Source: Caulobacteraceae bacterium (GTDB lineage Bacteria; Pseudomonadota; Alphaproteobacteria; Caulobacterales; Caulobacteraceae). From it: a stretch of DNA of 64,000 nucleotides. This document shows, piece by piece, positions 8,547 through 17,520 of this stretch. The DNA lies in NCBI GenBank assembly GCA_947441065.1, contig CANESI010000006.1, forward strand, positions 29,253 to 93,252, given 5' to 3'. Both the position numbers and the translations under genes were made by a program. Position 1 is the first letter of the stretch. Each line of letters starts with the position of its first letter. Below the pieces are notes generated by a model, which saw only the letters and a list, made by a program, of their open reading frames with translations, made no database searches and was not told where the DNA came from.

Positions 8547-9485
8547 CTACCCCGCCTTCAAAAGCTGCTCAGTCTCGGCCGCATTCTGGGCGACCCAGTC
8601 GACAAAGGTCTTGATCCGGTAATTTTCTTTCATGTCGCGCCGGCAGATGAGCCCCCATTCGCCGGGGCAAATGGCCTTGTGCGCGACGGGCCGCACCAGA
8701 CGGCCAGAGGCGAGATCTTGGGTCACGAAGGGGCCGTTGACGAGGGCGATGGCCTCATTGTCCAAGGCCAGTTCCAGCGCGACCGCCAAAGTATCGACGA
8801 CCATAAACTGCGATTCAGGATTAAAGGCGACGCCGGCCGATTCAAACCAGGTGTGCCAGTTCTGCACCTCGGTATTGATGGTCACCAAAGGCCGCTTGAG
8901 CAGGTCAGCGACCTTGGGATTTGGCCCCAACTGCGCGGCCATTTGAGGGCTGCAGACGGGATAGAGGCCATATTCAAACAGTGGCGTCCAATGGAAATGC
9001 CGAGGGTCGGGTACCGTCTCGCAATAGACGAGGCCCACATCGGCATGGACATCATCAAATTCCCACTCGACCGCGCAGGTACTGAGGATCAGCTTAATAT
9101 CGGAATGGTCCTGCAAAAATTGCGGCGCGCGCTTGGCCAGCCAACGGATCGACGCCGTCACATAGGTCTGGACCCGCAAGGGCTTGTCGATCGAATGGCG
9201 CCGAGCGGCCTCGACCCCAGCAATGAGAGATTCAAACGCCGCTCGAACATAGGGATAGAGGGCGCGGCCCTCCTCGGTCGAAACGATCCGGCGGCCCTCC
9301 TGCACGAACAGGGTCACGCCAAGGGCCTCTTCGATCAGTTGGACCTGATGGCTGACCGCAGGGTGGGTCAGGCAAAGCTCTTCGGCCGCCTCGCGGATGC
9401 TTTGGTGGCGGGTGGCCGCCTCAAAGCCGCGCAGGGACTTGAGCGGTGGCAGCTTTCGAAGATCAAATTTGCTTTGCACGCCCAA
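8547..9485 (-). CDS. LysR-family transcriptional regulator (GcvA-like)
   Basis: This 312-residue LysR regulator has an N-terminal helix-turn-helix (LKSLRGFEAATRHQSIREAA, then HPAVSHQVQLIEEALG) and a substrate-binding-like C-terminal domain. It lies downstream of and in the same direction as the aldehyde dehydrogenase / enolase-superfamily / GMC operon, with an 85-base gap. It may therefore regulate that operon or the convergent PuuC-like gene. It is distinct in sequence from the first LysR gene. The target is inferred from position only. Confidence 0.87.
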   Translation of the reverse strand: MGVQSKFDLRKLPPLKSLRGFEAATRHQSIREAAEELCLTHPAVSHQVQLIEEALGVTLFVQEGRRIVSTEEGRALYPYVRAAFESLIAGVEAARRHSIDKPLRVQTYVTASIRWLAKRAPQFLQDHSDIKLILSTCAVEWEFDDVHADVGLVYCETVPDPRHFHWTPLFEYGLYPVCSPQMAAQLGPNPKVADLLKRPLVTINTEVQNWHTWFESAGVAFNPESQFMVVDTLAVALELALDNEAIALVNGPFVTQDLASGRLVRPVAHKAICPGEWGLICRRDMKENYRIKTFVDWVAQNAAETEQLLKAG

Positions 9486-9570
9486 TTACCGCTGTCTGGC
9501 TGGTTCAGAGACCGCAAGCTTACCAGCAGATTGGACGATTGGTAGAAAAAATTGACCGGTTGGGCGAAGC

Positions 9571-11190
9571 TTACTGGACCCGGTCCTCAAGCACCATCGC
9601 CGCACCCTTTTCGGCCACCATGACGGTCGGGGCATTGGTATTGCCGGATGTCACGGTCGGGAAGATCGAGGCATCAATGACCCTAAGGCCCTTGATCCCA
9701 TGGACCCTAAGCCTTGCATCGACCACCGACAGGGTTGGATCAGCGCCCATCATGCAGGTGCCGACCGGATGATAGACCGTATCGGCGCGCTGGCGAAAAT
9801 CCTCCAGCAGCTCTTCATCGGTCTGAAGATGAGCGCCGGGCACCAGTTCCTCGGTGATAATATCGGCCAAGGGCTTGGTAGATGCGACGGTGCGCAGGAG
9901 CCGATTGCCGACCATGGCCTCTTGGATGTCCTTGTCCGTGGACAGATAGTTGGGCTGGATCGAGGGATAGGCCAAGGGGTCGGCAGAGACGATCTTCAAT
10001 GATCCCCGGCTCGTCGGCTTGCAGGCATTGAACGACAGAAGAAAGGCCGAGAACGGGTCCGGGTTCATCAGCTTGCGCTCAGACAGGGGCGTCTTGGTAT
10101 AGCTGACCGGGCTGAAATAGAGCTGAAGATTGGGAAAGGGCTGGTCAGGGTCACTGCGCACAAAGCCGCCGCCCTGATTAACGCTCATCGACAGGGGGCC
10201 GCCCCGGTTCCACAGATAGTGAATGCCCGCCTTGACCTTGCCCAGCAGAGGGCCGAGCTCGTCATTCAAGGTCGGGCGGCGAGATCTATAGAAATAGGAG
10301 ACCGCCAGATGGTCTTGCATATTGCGCCCCACGGCGGGGGCATTCAGAACGGGTGAGATGCCCAAGGAGGCTAGGTGCGCCGCCTCGCCAATGCCGGACA
10401 GTTGCAGCAATTGCGGCGAATTGATCGCGCCGCCGCAGAGGATCACCTCGCGCCGCGCCTTGACCTGCACCGTCTGGCCGCCGCGCCGATATTCCACGCC
10501 CGTGGCCTGCTGGCCCTCAAACAGGATGCGCGTAACCTGAGCCTTGGTACGCAGGGCGACATTGGAGCGCTTCAAGGCAGGCCGCAGGAACGCGTTGGCG
10601 CTGGAGGCGCGCAGGCCCTTGTCGGTATTGATCTGATAGATGCCAACACCCTCTGGCGAGGGGCCGTTGAAATCATCCGTATGGGCAAAGCCTAGCGCCT
10701 CGCCGGTCTTGATGAAGTCTTGGCAAAGGGGATGGGCGCGGCGGGTGATGTCGGTGACATGGATCGGTCCGCCCGCGCCATGATAGGGGCTGGCCCCATG
10801 GTCATGGTCTTCGGACTTGCGGAAAAAGGGCAGGACCTCGTCCCAGCCCCAGCCGGGATTGCCCATGGCTTGCCACTGATCAAAGTCATGCGGCTGGCCC
10901 CTGACATAGACCATGGCATTGATCGAGCCCGACCCGCCGATGACCTTGCCGCGCGGCCAATAGCTGATGCGGCCACCCAGATTGGGTTCGGCTTCGGTGT
11001 CATACATCCAGTTGATCGACCGGTCGAAGAAGGTCCGGCCATAGCCGATGGGCAGTTGAATCCAGACCGTCCGGTCCGACCCGCCCGCTTCGAGCACCAG
11101 TACGGTGGACTTGCCGTCCGCAGACAGACGATTGGCCACGACACTGCCCGCCGTGCCAGCGCCGACGATCACATAATCAAAACTGTCCAT
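9571..11190 (-). CDS. GMC-family FAD oxidoreductase (choline-dehydrogenase-like)
   Basis: The 539-residue flavoprotein starts with the FAD motif DYVIVGAGTAGSVVANRL. It carries both GMC signatures (for example GGSGSINAMVYVRG at about residue 80) and the C-terminal catalytic His in YHPVGTCMMG, with Asn in SGNTNAPTVM. These enzymes oxidise alcohols such as choline or polyethylene glycol to aldehydes. Start ATG 11190 shares one base with the stop of the upstream enolase-superfamily gene; a GTG three bases earlier is also possible. As last gene of a three-gene operon with an aldehyde dehydrogenase, it could make the aldehyde that the other oxidises. The substrate is unknown. Confidence 0.87.
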   Translation of the reverse strand: MDSFDYVIVGAGTAGSVVANRLSADGKSTVLVLEAGGSDRTVWIQLPIGYGRTFFDRSINWMYDTEAEPNLGGRISYWPRGKVIGGSGSINAMVYVRGQPHDFDQWQAMGNPGWGWDEVLPFFRKSEDHDHGASPYHGAGGPIHVTDITRRAHPLCQDFIKTGEALGFAHTDDFNGPSPEGVGIYQINTDKGLRASSANAFLRPALKRSNVALRTKAQVTRILFEGQQATGVEYRRGGQTVQVKARREVILCGGAINSPQLLQLSGIGEAAHLASLGISPVLNAPAVGRNMQDHLAVSYFYRSRRPTLNDELGPLLGKVKAGIHYLWNRGGPLSMSVNQGGGFVRSDPDQPFPNLQLYFSPVSYTKTPLSERKLMNPDPFSAFLLSFNACKPTSRGSLKIVSADPLAYPSIQPNYLSTDKDIQEAMVGNRLLRTVASTKPLADIITEELVPGAHLQTDEELLEDFRQRADTVYHPVGTCMMGADPTLSVVDARLRVHGIKGLRVIDASIFPTVTSGNTNAPTVMVAEKGAAMVLEDRVQ

Positions 11191-12377
11191 CACAAGACCG
11201 GATGCTGAGTCATTTCGAGGTGCAGCATCGAACCATTATAGGGATTGGCCTCAGCCACCGCCTCGTTCAGTTCGACCCCCAAGCCCGGTTCGGATGAGGG
11301 GATCACGAAGCCCTCTTCCCACTGCACCGGCTTCATCAGGATCTCGCTATGGAAGCCGCCCCAGGTCTCGATGCTTTCCAAGATCAGGAAGTTGGGCGAA
11401 CAGGCCCCGATCTGGATATTGGCCGCCCCGACCACCGGCCCGCAATAGAGGTGCGGCGCGATCTGGGCGTGATAGACCTCGGCCATACCGGCGATCTTTT
11501 TGGCCTCCAAAATGCCCCCGACACGGCCGAGATTCGTCTGAAGGATCGAGGCGGCACCGGCCTGCAACAGGCGGTGGAAGTCATATTTGGTGCTGAGCCG
11601 CTCGCCCGTCGCGATGGGGATCGAGGTCGCGCGCGCCACCTTGGCCATCTCGTCCGGCGCATCGGGCGGCACGGGCTCTTCCAGCCAGAGGGGATCAGAG
11701 GCCTCCAGCCGCTTGGCCAAGCGAATGGCGCTGGAGGCGGTCATCTGGCCATGGGTGCCGAAAAGTAAGTCTGCTTTTGTGCCGACGGCCTCGCGCAGTT
11801 GATTGGCGAACCGCTCGGACAGGTCCAGCGCCTCCAGCGACAGTTGGCGACCATCAAAGGCGGTATAGGGACCTGCCGGATCGAATTTCAGGGCCGTAAA
11901 GCCCATATCGAGATATTCCGCCGCCCGTTCTGCCGCCAGATCGGGGTCGTGATAGACGTCGGTCTTATCGCCGGGACGCGGATAGATATAGGTGTAGGAG
12001 CGAAGGCGCTGATGGACCTGACCACCGAGCAGCTTATAGATCGGCTTGTCAGCCTCCTTGCCGATAATGTCCCAGCAGGCCATCTCCAGGGCGCTGAGCA
12101 CCCCCATCAAGGATAGGTCCGAGTGCTGGGTAAAGCCGCTGGAATAGACCCGCCGCCACATGACCTCAATATCGTGCGGGTCCTGACCGCGCACATAACG
12201 GTCAAAGACGTCCTCGATCATCTTGGCCACCAGATGCGGGCTGAAGGGCACGCAATAGGCCTCGCCAATGCCTGAGACATTGCTGTCCGTGGTCAGTTTG
12301 ACGAACACAAAATAGCGCCCGCCGAAATGGGGCGGAGGATTGCCGACCACAAAGGTCTTGATATCGGTCAGTTTCAT
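11190..12377 (-). CDS. Mandelate racemase / muconate lactonizing enzyme family protein (galactonate-dehydratase-like)
   Basis: The 395-residue enolase-superfamily protein has an N-terminal capping domain and a barrel domain. Aligned by motif spacing to E. coli galactonate dehydratase, acid/base His residues fall at H209 (GTHGQ) and H309 (APH), and metal ligands at E233 (LEEP) and E259 (GER). The first metal ligand, normally Asp two residues before the first His, is Gly207. Members usually dehydrate sugar acids or racemise carboxylates. It sits 11 bases after the aldehyde dehydrogenase gene and overlaps the GMC gene by one base. Family assignment is firm; reaction and substrate are open. Confidence 0.85.
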   Translation of the reverse strand: MKLTDIKTFVVGNPPPHFGGRYFVFVKLTTDSNVSGIGEAYCVPFSPHLVAKMIEDVFDRYVRGQDPHDIEVMWRRVYSSGFTQHSDLSLMGVLSALEMACWDIIGKEADKPIYKLLGGQVHQRLRSYTYIYPRPGDKTDVYHDPDLAAERAAEYLDMGFTALKFDPAGPYTAFDGRQLSLEALDLSERFANQLREAVGTKADLLFGTHGQMTASSAIRLAKRLEASDPLWLEEPVPPDAPDEMAKVARATSIPIATGERLSTKYDFHRLLQAGAASILQTNLGRVGGILEAKKIAGMAEVYHAQIAPHLYCGPVVGAANIQIGACSPNFLILESIETWGGFHSEILMKPVQWEEGFVIPSSEPGLGVELNEAVAEANPYNGSMLHLEMTQHPVL

Positions 12378-12388
12378 GGACCCGCGCC

Positions 12389-13819
12389 TTATGCGTAAAA
12401 GCCGTTGACGGACTTATATTCGATAAAGTCATGCAGGCCGAATTCGCCCCACTCGCGGCCATTGCCAGACTGTTTGAAGCCGCCAAAGGGCGAGCAATAG
12501 TCTTGGCCTGCGCCATTCAGATGGACGCTGCCCGCCCGGATGCGGCGCGCGACATAGCGGGCCTTGTCCTTGTCGGCGCACTGGACATAGGCGGCGAGGC
12601 CGTAGGGGGTGTCATTGGCGATGGCGATGGCCTCGTCCACATCGGCAAAGGGGATCAGACACAGGACCGGGCCAAAGACCTCTTCGCGGGCAATGGTCAT
12701 CTGGTTGGTCACATCGGCAAAGATGGTCGGCTTGACATAGTAGCCGCGCTCGAACCCGGCGGGCTTGCCCACCCCGCCTGCGATGACCCGCGCCCCCTCG
12801 TCGATACCGACCTGAATCAGGTGCTGGATCTTGTCGAACTGAACCTTGCTGACCACGGGACCCAGATGGGGGCCAGGCTGGGTGGGATCGCCGAGGGTCA
12901 CGGTCGCCGCGACCTTGGCGGCGATCTCGACGACACGCTCATAGACCGAGGCCTCGACCAGCATCCGGGTCGGGGCGTTGCAGGACTGGCCGCTATTGTT
13001 GAAACAGTGACGAACGCCGCGCTCGACCGCTGCCTCAAGGTCGCTATCGGCAAAGACGATGTTGGGAGACTTGCCGCCCAGCTCCTGCGACACCCGCTTG
13101 ACCGTATCGGCGGCAGACTTGGCGACCATGATCCCGGCCTTGGTCGAGCCGGTGAAGGAGACCATATCGACCTCAGGATGGCTGGTCAGGGCGTTGCCGA
13201 CCGAGGCCCCCGTTCCGTGAACCATGTTGAACACGCCAGCGGGGAAGCCTGCCTCATCGATAAACTCGGCAAAGAGCTGGGCTGACAGGGGCGAGACCTC
13301 ACTGGGCTTAAGCACGATGGTGCAACCAGCGGTCAGGGCCGGGCCAATCTTGGCGGCCAACTGATTGATCGGCCAGTTCCACGGCGTGATCAGGACGCAG
13401 ACCCCGACCGGCTCCAGGATCAGATTTGCGCTCGAGCCCATCTTACGTTCCCAATCCAGCGCGTCAGCGGCTTGCAAGGTCGCATCCAGATGGCCGGGAC
13501 CGCAGGCGGCTTGACTACTATGCGACAGATCAAAGGGAGCCCCCATCTCGGTCGTGATGGCCTTGACCATCTCGTCATAGCGCCGCTCGAAGATGGCGAT
13601 CAGCTTTTGGACCAGCACCTTGCGCTCGGCATAGGTCGTCAGGCCAAACTCGACAAAGGCCCGGCGCGCGGCCATGACCGCCAGATCCACATCGTCGGCC
13701 TCGCAGATGGCGATCTCGGCAACTGTGTCTTCGGTTGCGGGATTGATCACGTCCATCCGGGCCTTGCCGTTGACCGGCAACACCCAGCGACCGTCAATAT
13801 AGGATTTCAGAAGGGTCAT
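12389..13819 (-). CDS. Aldehyde dehydrogenase family protein
   Basis: This 476-residue NAD(P)-dependent aldehyde dehydrogenase has the catalytic Cys in GQSCNAPTR, Glu in SQELGGKSPN and the TPWNWPIN oxyanion segment. The C-terminal FGGFKQSGNGRE motif is complete. It is first in a three-gene operon with the enolase-superfamily and GMC proteins. Its likely role is oxidation of an aldehyde made by the GMC enzyme, or of a semialdehyde from a sugar acid after dehydration. A palindrome upstream (13940-13955) may be the control site. Confidence 0.87.
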   Translation of the reverse strand: MTLLKSYIDGRWVLPVNGKARMDVINPATEDTVAEIAICEADDVDLAVMAARRAFVEFGLTTYAERKVLVQKLIAIFERRYDEMVKAITTEMGAPFDLSHSSQAACGPGHLDATLQAADALDWERKMGSSANLILEPVGVCVLITPWNWPINQLAAKIGPALTAGCTIVLKPSEVSPLSAQLFAEFIDEAGFPAGVFNMVHGTGASVGNALTSHPEVDMVSFTGSTKAGIMVAKSAADTVKRVSQELGGKSPNIVFADSDLEAAVERGVRHCFNNSGQSCNAPTRMLVEASVYERVVEIAAKVAATVTLGDPTQPGPHLGPVVSKVQFDKIQHLIQVGIDEGARVIAGGVGKPAGFERGYYVKPTIFADVTNQMTIAREEVFGPVLCLIPFADVDEAIAIANDTPYGLAAYVQCADKDKARYVARRIRAGSVHLNGAGQDYCSPFGGFKQSGNGREWGEFGLHDFIEYKSVNGFYA

Positions 13820-13939
13820 AGTCGGTCCTTTAGATCAGCCGCATCTGTGCCGTTGAACAGAGGCAGCGACGATAGGCCAGAGCCGATCTCAAGCCACGGC
13901 GCAATTGGATGCCAGATCATAACATTTTTCGATGCAGCG

Positions 13940-13955
13940 CTATCTTGCGAGATAG
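13940..13955. promoter_or_regulatory. Operator-like inverted repeat upstream of the aldehyde dehydrogenase operon
   Basis: CTATCT and AGATAG face each other around TGCG, and flanking GCGC sequences extend the symmetry. It lies between the divergent aldehyde dehydrogenase operon and the hydrolase gene. Rest of the 292-base gap: no gene seen. No bound regulator can be named. Confidence 0.4.
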
Positions 13956-14111
13956 AAGCGCCGATTATGGGCTCAAATAGGTCGAAGTCTCTGAATTATC
14001 GATCTTTCCGCCCGATATGACAAAGCCCCCATTGACTGGCATAAGACGAAGCACTTGAACGGCTCTAGGGCCTGCTTGGCAGGCTCAACGCCCTAGACAT
14101 AGAGGTTCCGG

Positions 14112-15425
14112 ATGACGCGTCCCTTCCTGCCCCTGGCCATCATCCTGTCCCTTGCCTCATCGGCAGTGTTCGCGGCCTCGCCGCCCAGTCGTCCGGGCGT
14201 GGACGCGCCAGAACTGGCCGCCCTTGGGACCCACGCGGTCGGATATAAGAGCCTGACCCTGATCGAGCCGCAGCAGGTCAATCTGGAACTGTTTGACCCC
14301 AAGACCGGTGCCATTCCCAAGACCGATCGCACCTTACGGATCGACATCTGGTATCCAGCGACGACCTCAAAACGCGCCAAGCCCATCACCTATAGCTCTG
14401 AATTTCGCGGCGAACCGCCCCGCCCCGCCGCCGCCTTCACCGTTCCCGGCCTCGCGATAAAGAACGCCAAGCCGGAAGGCTCGGGCCATCCTCTGGTGAT
14501 TGTCTCGCACGGCTATAGCAATACGCCCATTGGTATGACTTGGCTGACCGAGAACCTCGCCTCCAAGGGCTATGTCGTCGCGGCCATCTATCATCAAGAC
14601 CCTGATCCGGACCGGTCCAGCGCCGTGGTCCGGTCCGCGCCGTTCCTGCGTCGTCCGCTCGATATTGGCTTTGTGGCCCGCACGCTTCCGGCCCTGCTTG
14701 GCGAACAGATCGATCCGACCAAGGTTGCCCTGATCGGCTATTCGATGGGCGGCTATGGCGTAGTGACGGCAGGGGGCGCATCGCTCGATGCCAATGGGCC
14801 AACCATTCGCTTTGGCGGCGGCCCTGGCCTAGAGGTGGCCAAGATCGCCAAAGGGGGTCCCGATGAGGCCTTGAGCAAGGTCGCGGGCGTCAAGGCCATC
14901 GTGGCCATGGCCCCAGCCGGAGGCTCGATGGGGGCTTGGAACGCCGAGGGTCTGGCCAATATCAAGGCCCCCATGCTGCTTATCGCGGGTGATCATGATC
15001 AGACGGTGGACTATAAAACCGGTGCCAAGGCCATCTTTGGCGGCGCGGTCAATTCGGACCGCTATCTCTTGACCTTCCGTGAGGCGGGCCACTCGGTCGG
15101 GCTCGGTCCGGTGCCCGAAGAGATGATAGGCCAGCTTTGGGATCAGGACTGGTTTGCCGACCCGATCTGGCGGACCGACCGGATCAACGCCATTAATCTG
15201 CACTTCATTACGGCCTTCTTGAACAGGGCTTTGAACGGCAAGAGCGACCTCGACAGCTACCTCAATGTCGCGACCATCGCGTCCGATGATGGGGTCTGGG
15301 CCTATGATCCAAAGGCACCCTATGGGGCCTATAGTACCGCCACAAACGGGGTCACGGTCTGGAAGGGATTCCAACGCCGCCATGCCCGTGGACTCGAGCT
15401 TCGCCACGCCGCACCGATGCCGTAA
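14112..15425 (+). CDS. Secreted alpha/beta hydrolase (dienelactone-hydrolase / PAF-acetylhydrolase-like)
   Basis: The 437-residue product has an N-terminal signal peptide (hydrophobic residues about 5-20, AFA-type cleavage near 21-22), so it is probably periplasmic or secreted. The nucleophile elbow is GYSMGG with Ser211. The acid is likely in AGDHDQTVDY (about residue 295) and the catalytic His in EAGHSVG (about 330). The oxyanion segment is VSHGYSN (about 131-137). The natural ester or amide substrate is unknown. It is monocistronic and divergent from the aldehyde dehydrogenase operon. A short hairpin (15433-15449) follows the stop but has no T-run. Confidence 0.83.
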   Translation: MTRPFLPLAIILSLASSAVFAASPPSRPGVDAPELAALGTHAVGYKSLTLIEPQQVNLELFDPKTGAIPKTDRTLRIDIWYPATTSKRAKPITYSSEFRGEPPRPAAAFTVPGLAIKNAKPEGSGHPLVIVSHGYSNTPIGMTWLTENLASKGYVVAAIYHQDPDPDRSSAVVRSAPFLRRPLDIGFVARTLPALLGEQIDPTKVALIGYSMGGYGVVTAGGASLDANGPTIRFGGGPGLEVAKIAKGGPDEALSKVAGVKAIVAMAPAGGSMGAWNAEGLANIKAPMLLIAGDHDQTVDYKTGAKAIFGGAVNSDRYLLTFREAGHSVGLGPVPEEMIGQLWDQDWFADPIWRTDRINAINLHFITAFLNRALNGKSDLDSYLNVATIASDDGVWAYDPKAPYGAYSTATNGVTVWKGFQRRHARGLELRHAAPMP

Positions 15426-15537
15426 GGTCAATGATTCGAGGGGCGAATCAGGTCAAGAGCGATTTCCCTTGCTAATTGAGCAGTTAGGTGAGACCCTCCG
15501 ACTGTCGAATATCGAAATGGTTCGGTTGCTCTCCTCT

Positions 15538-15555
15538 GCTCGATCTGGATCGAGC
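15538..15555. promoter_or_regulatory. Perfect inverted repeat in the cold-shock gene leader/promoter region
   Basis: GCTCGATC and GATCGAGC flank TG, about 90 bases before the cold-shock start codon. It could be a leader hairpin or an operator. Rest of 15426-15644: no gene recognised. Confidence 0.35.
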
Positions 15556-15644
15556 GCCGGACTTGAACTCCTGACCCCCGCCGAATTCTGATCGTGGCCG
15601 CAAACTTTGCCGCTACGTCACTCTATGCCGTAAAGGTTTCTATT

Positions 15645-15854
15645 ATGTCCATCGGGACCGTGAAGTGGTTTAACAGCCAAAAGGGCTTCGGCTTTATCCA
15701 ACCTAACGACGGCGGCAACGACGTTTTCGTGCACATTTCGGCCGTTGAACGCGCTGGCTTGGGTACGCTGAACGAAGGCCAAAGCATCAGCTACGTCCTC
15801 GAAAAGGATCAGCGTAGCGGCAAGATGTCTGCTGGCCAGCTGCAAGCTGTCTAA
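15645..15854 (+). CDS. Cold-shock domain protein (CspA family)
   Basis: This 69-residue single cold-shock domain carries both RNA-binding motifs, KGFGFIQP (RNP1) and DVFVHISA (RNP2), and the usual GTVKWFN start. It binds single-stranded RNA or DNA and acts as an RNA chaperone. ATG 15645 is chosen because the domain starts there and an AAAGG site lies about 8 bases upstream; a longer ORF begins earlier but is not conserved. It is a single-gene unit ending in a strong hairpin. Cold-shock mRNAs often have long structured leaders, and the 220-base upstream gap would allow one here. Confidence 0.95.
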   Translation: MSIGTVKWFNSQKGFGFIQPNDGGNDVFVHISAVERAGLGTLNEGQSISYVLEKDQRSGKMSAGQLQAV

Positions 15855-15909
15855 AGCCATAACTGGCCGCGACTGACTTCGGTCTGGCGCGTTCGGTTCT
15901 GACGAAATT

Positions 15910-15943
15910 CTTAGGCCGGTTGGCGAAAGCTAACCGGCCTAAG
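15910..15943. terminator. Strong hairpin between convergent cold-shock and RNA methyltransferase genes
   Basis: A 12-bp perfect stem (CTTAGGCCGGTT / AACCGGCCTAAG) is capped by a GAAA-type loop. Only short T-runs follow on either strand, but its convergent position suits a shared terminator. Confidence 0.7.
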
Positions 15944-15964
15944 TCTTGTCTGGGGCCTAGATCA

Positions 15965-16819
15965 TCAGGCCTTGCGGGTTAGGTGATGCAGCACAATGCC
16001 GCTGGTGGTCGCCACATTCAGCGAGTCAAAGCCCCCGGCCATGGTCAGGCGCACAGTCTGTGTCCGCGCCAGTACCGAGGCCGACAGTCCCGGTCCCTCG
16101 GCTCCAAACAGCACCGCGCAACGCGCAGGACGCGGGCAGTCAGCCAGTTCTCCCTGCCCCGATGGGCTAAGAGACAGGGTCTCAAAGCCTTGGGCCGCGA
16201 ACAGCTCTACCATATCGACCCCTGGCGCGAGCTGGACAAACGGTACAAGCAGGCCCCCGCCGACCGACACCCGAATGGCCTTGCGATAGAGCGGGTCACA
16301 GCAGTCACTGTCGAGCACCACCGCATCAACGCCAAAGGCCGCCGCATTACGGAAAATCCCGCCGACATTGTCATGGTTCGATAGGCCGCTTAAGCCCACC
16401 ACCAAGGCACCGGGTCTCAAACCCGCCAACAGGGCCGCGCCATCGGTGAGACCAGAGCGGCGGCCAAGGCCCAATATGCCGCGATGGATCGGAAAGCCGA
16501 CGATCTGATCCATGACCGCTTGGGCGGCCTGATAGACCGGCAACTCATCGGGCAAGTCTGCCAAGAGATCGCTCAGCCGCGCGACTTGGCGTTCCGCCAG
16601 TAGCAGCGACAGCATCTGATGTCGCGGCGTGCGTGCTAGGACACGAACCACCACCTCACCCTCGGCGATGAACAGGCCCTCACGCCCCACCAGATCGCGC
16701 TCCTTGACGGCGCGATAGGCGGCAATACGCGGATCATCTGGATCGGTGATGGGGATGATGTCGGGCAAAGGGGGTCTCAAGGACAGTGATCCTGTCGGCT
16801 TAACCCCTCGCAGCACCAA
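15965..16819 (-). CDS. SpoU/TrmH-family RNA 2'-O-ribose methyltransferase
   Basis: The 284-residue ORF has an N-terminal substrate-binding segment (ERDLVGREGLFIAEGEVVV) and a C-terminal SPOUT knot. The three SpoU motifs are visible: NHDNVGGIFRNAAAFGVDAV (motif 1), VLFGAEGPGLS (motif 2) and DSLNVATTSGIVL (motif 3). It methylates ribose in tRNA or rRNA using S-adenosylmethionine; the target nucleotide cannot be told. The start is uncertain. The longest form begins at TTG 16819, and an internal TTG about 18 codons later would start at the conserved PDIIPITDPDDPR segment. Confidence 0.87.
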   Translation of the reverse strand: MVLRGVKPTGSLSLRPPLPDIIPITDPDDPRIAAYRAVKERDLVGREGLFIAEGEVVVRVLARTPRHQMLSLLLAERQVARLSDLLADLPDELPVYQAAQAVMDQIVGFPIHRGILGLGRRSGLTDGAALLAGLRPGALVVGLSGLSNHDNVGGIFRNAAAFGVDAVVLDSDCCDPLYRKAIRVSVGGGLLVPFVQLAPGVDMVELFAAQGFETLSLSPSGQGELADCPRPARCAVLFGAEGPGLSASVLARTQTVRLTMAGGFDSLNVATTSGIVLHHLTRKA

Positions 16820-16871
16820 TGCAAAGGGATGGCCGGAGCCTTGGCTTGCCTTGCGTGCCGCATCGCCTTAC

Positions 16872-16885
16872 ATGATGACCATCAT
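16872..16885. promoter_or_regulatory. Putative TetR operator
   Basis: ATGATG and CATCAT are inverted around AC, 21 bases before the TetR start. Placement fits autoregulation. Inference from symmetry and position only. Confidence 0.4.
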
Positions 16886-16905
16886 ATGAAGCCCAAAGGC
16901 GGTTC

Positions 16906-17520
16906 GTGCGCTATTCCAGTGACCAGAAACTTCAGACCCGAAACCGGGTTCTCAAGGCCGCTGCGGCCCAGATCCGCACCCATGGCCCGCAAGGGGTCGG
17001 GGTTGCGGCCCTGATGCAGGAGGTCGGCCTGACCCATGGCGGCTTCTATGCCCATTTTGCCTCCAAGGACGCGCTGATTGCGGCCGCCGTCAAAACCATG
17101 TTCGAAGATGCCGCGACCCAAAGACACCGGGCCATTGATGATCGCTCTGGCCCAGCCGCCCTTGGGGCCTTCATTGATAGCTATCTGAGCCCAGACCACC
17201 GCGACCGACCCGACCGGGGCTGTCCCGTCGCCTGCCTGCTGGGTCAGTCCGCCCAACTGCCCGCCCTTGCGCGTCCGGCCTTTGATACGGGCGTACGCGG
17301 CATGGTGCGGCTGATGGCAAGCTATCTGCCGGAAACCACGCCAGACCCAATGGCTCTGGCCTCCTCCCTGATCGCAGAACTGGCCGGAGCCCTGGCCCTT
17401 TCACGCGCCGTCGAGGATGAGGCCCTATCTCTTCGTCTTCTAGAACAGTCCCGCCTTGCCCTGCGCGCCCGCGCAGGCCTTACGATCCCTAAACCCGAAA
17501 GTCCCTATCATGACCACTGA
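16906..17520 (+). CDS. TetR/AcrR-family transcriptional regulator
   Basis: The 204-residue product has an N-terminal TetR helix-turn-helix (RVLKAAAAQIRTHGPQGVGV, then GLTHGGFYAHFASKDALI) and a divergent C-terminal ligand domain. The THGGFYAHF form is common in the subgroup near NemR and YxaF. The start is GTG 16906; the nearby ATG at 16886 is out of frame. The thioesterase gene begins 11 bases before its stop, so the two are coupled. A palindrome upstream suggests autoregulation, perhaps with the thioesterase as the regulated partner. Confidence 0.88.
   Translation: MRYSSDQKLQTRNRVLKAAAAQIRTHGPQGVGVAALMQEVGLTHGGFYAHFASKDALIAAAVKTMFEDAATQRHRAIDDRSGPAALGAFIDSYLSPDHRDRPDRGCPVACLLGQSAQLPALARPAFDTGVRGMVRLMASYLPETTPDPMALASSLIAELAGALALSRAVEDEALSLRLLEQSRLALRARAGLTIPKPESPYHDH

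Noticed and set aside
15550-15600. tRNA-like T-arm pattern (GAGTTCAAGTCC on the minus strand)
   Set aside because: No acceptor stem, anticodon stem or CCA can be fitted around it; the T-stem itself has a mismatch.
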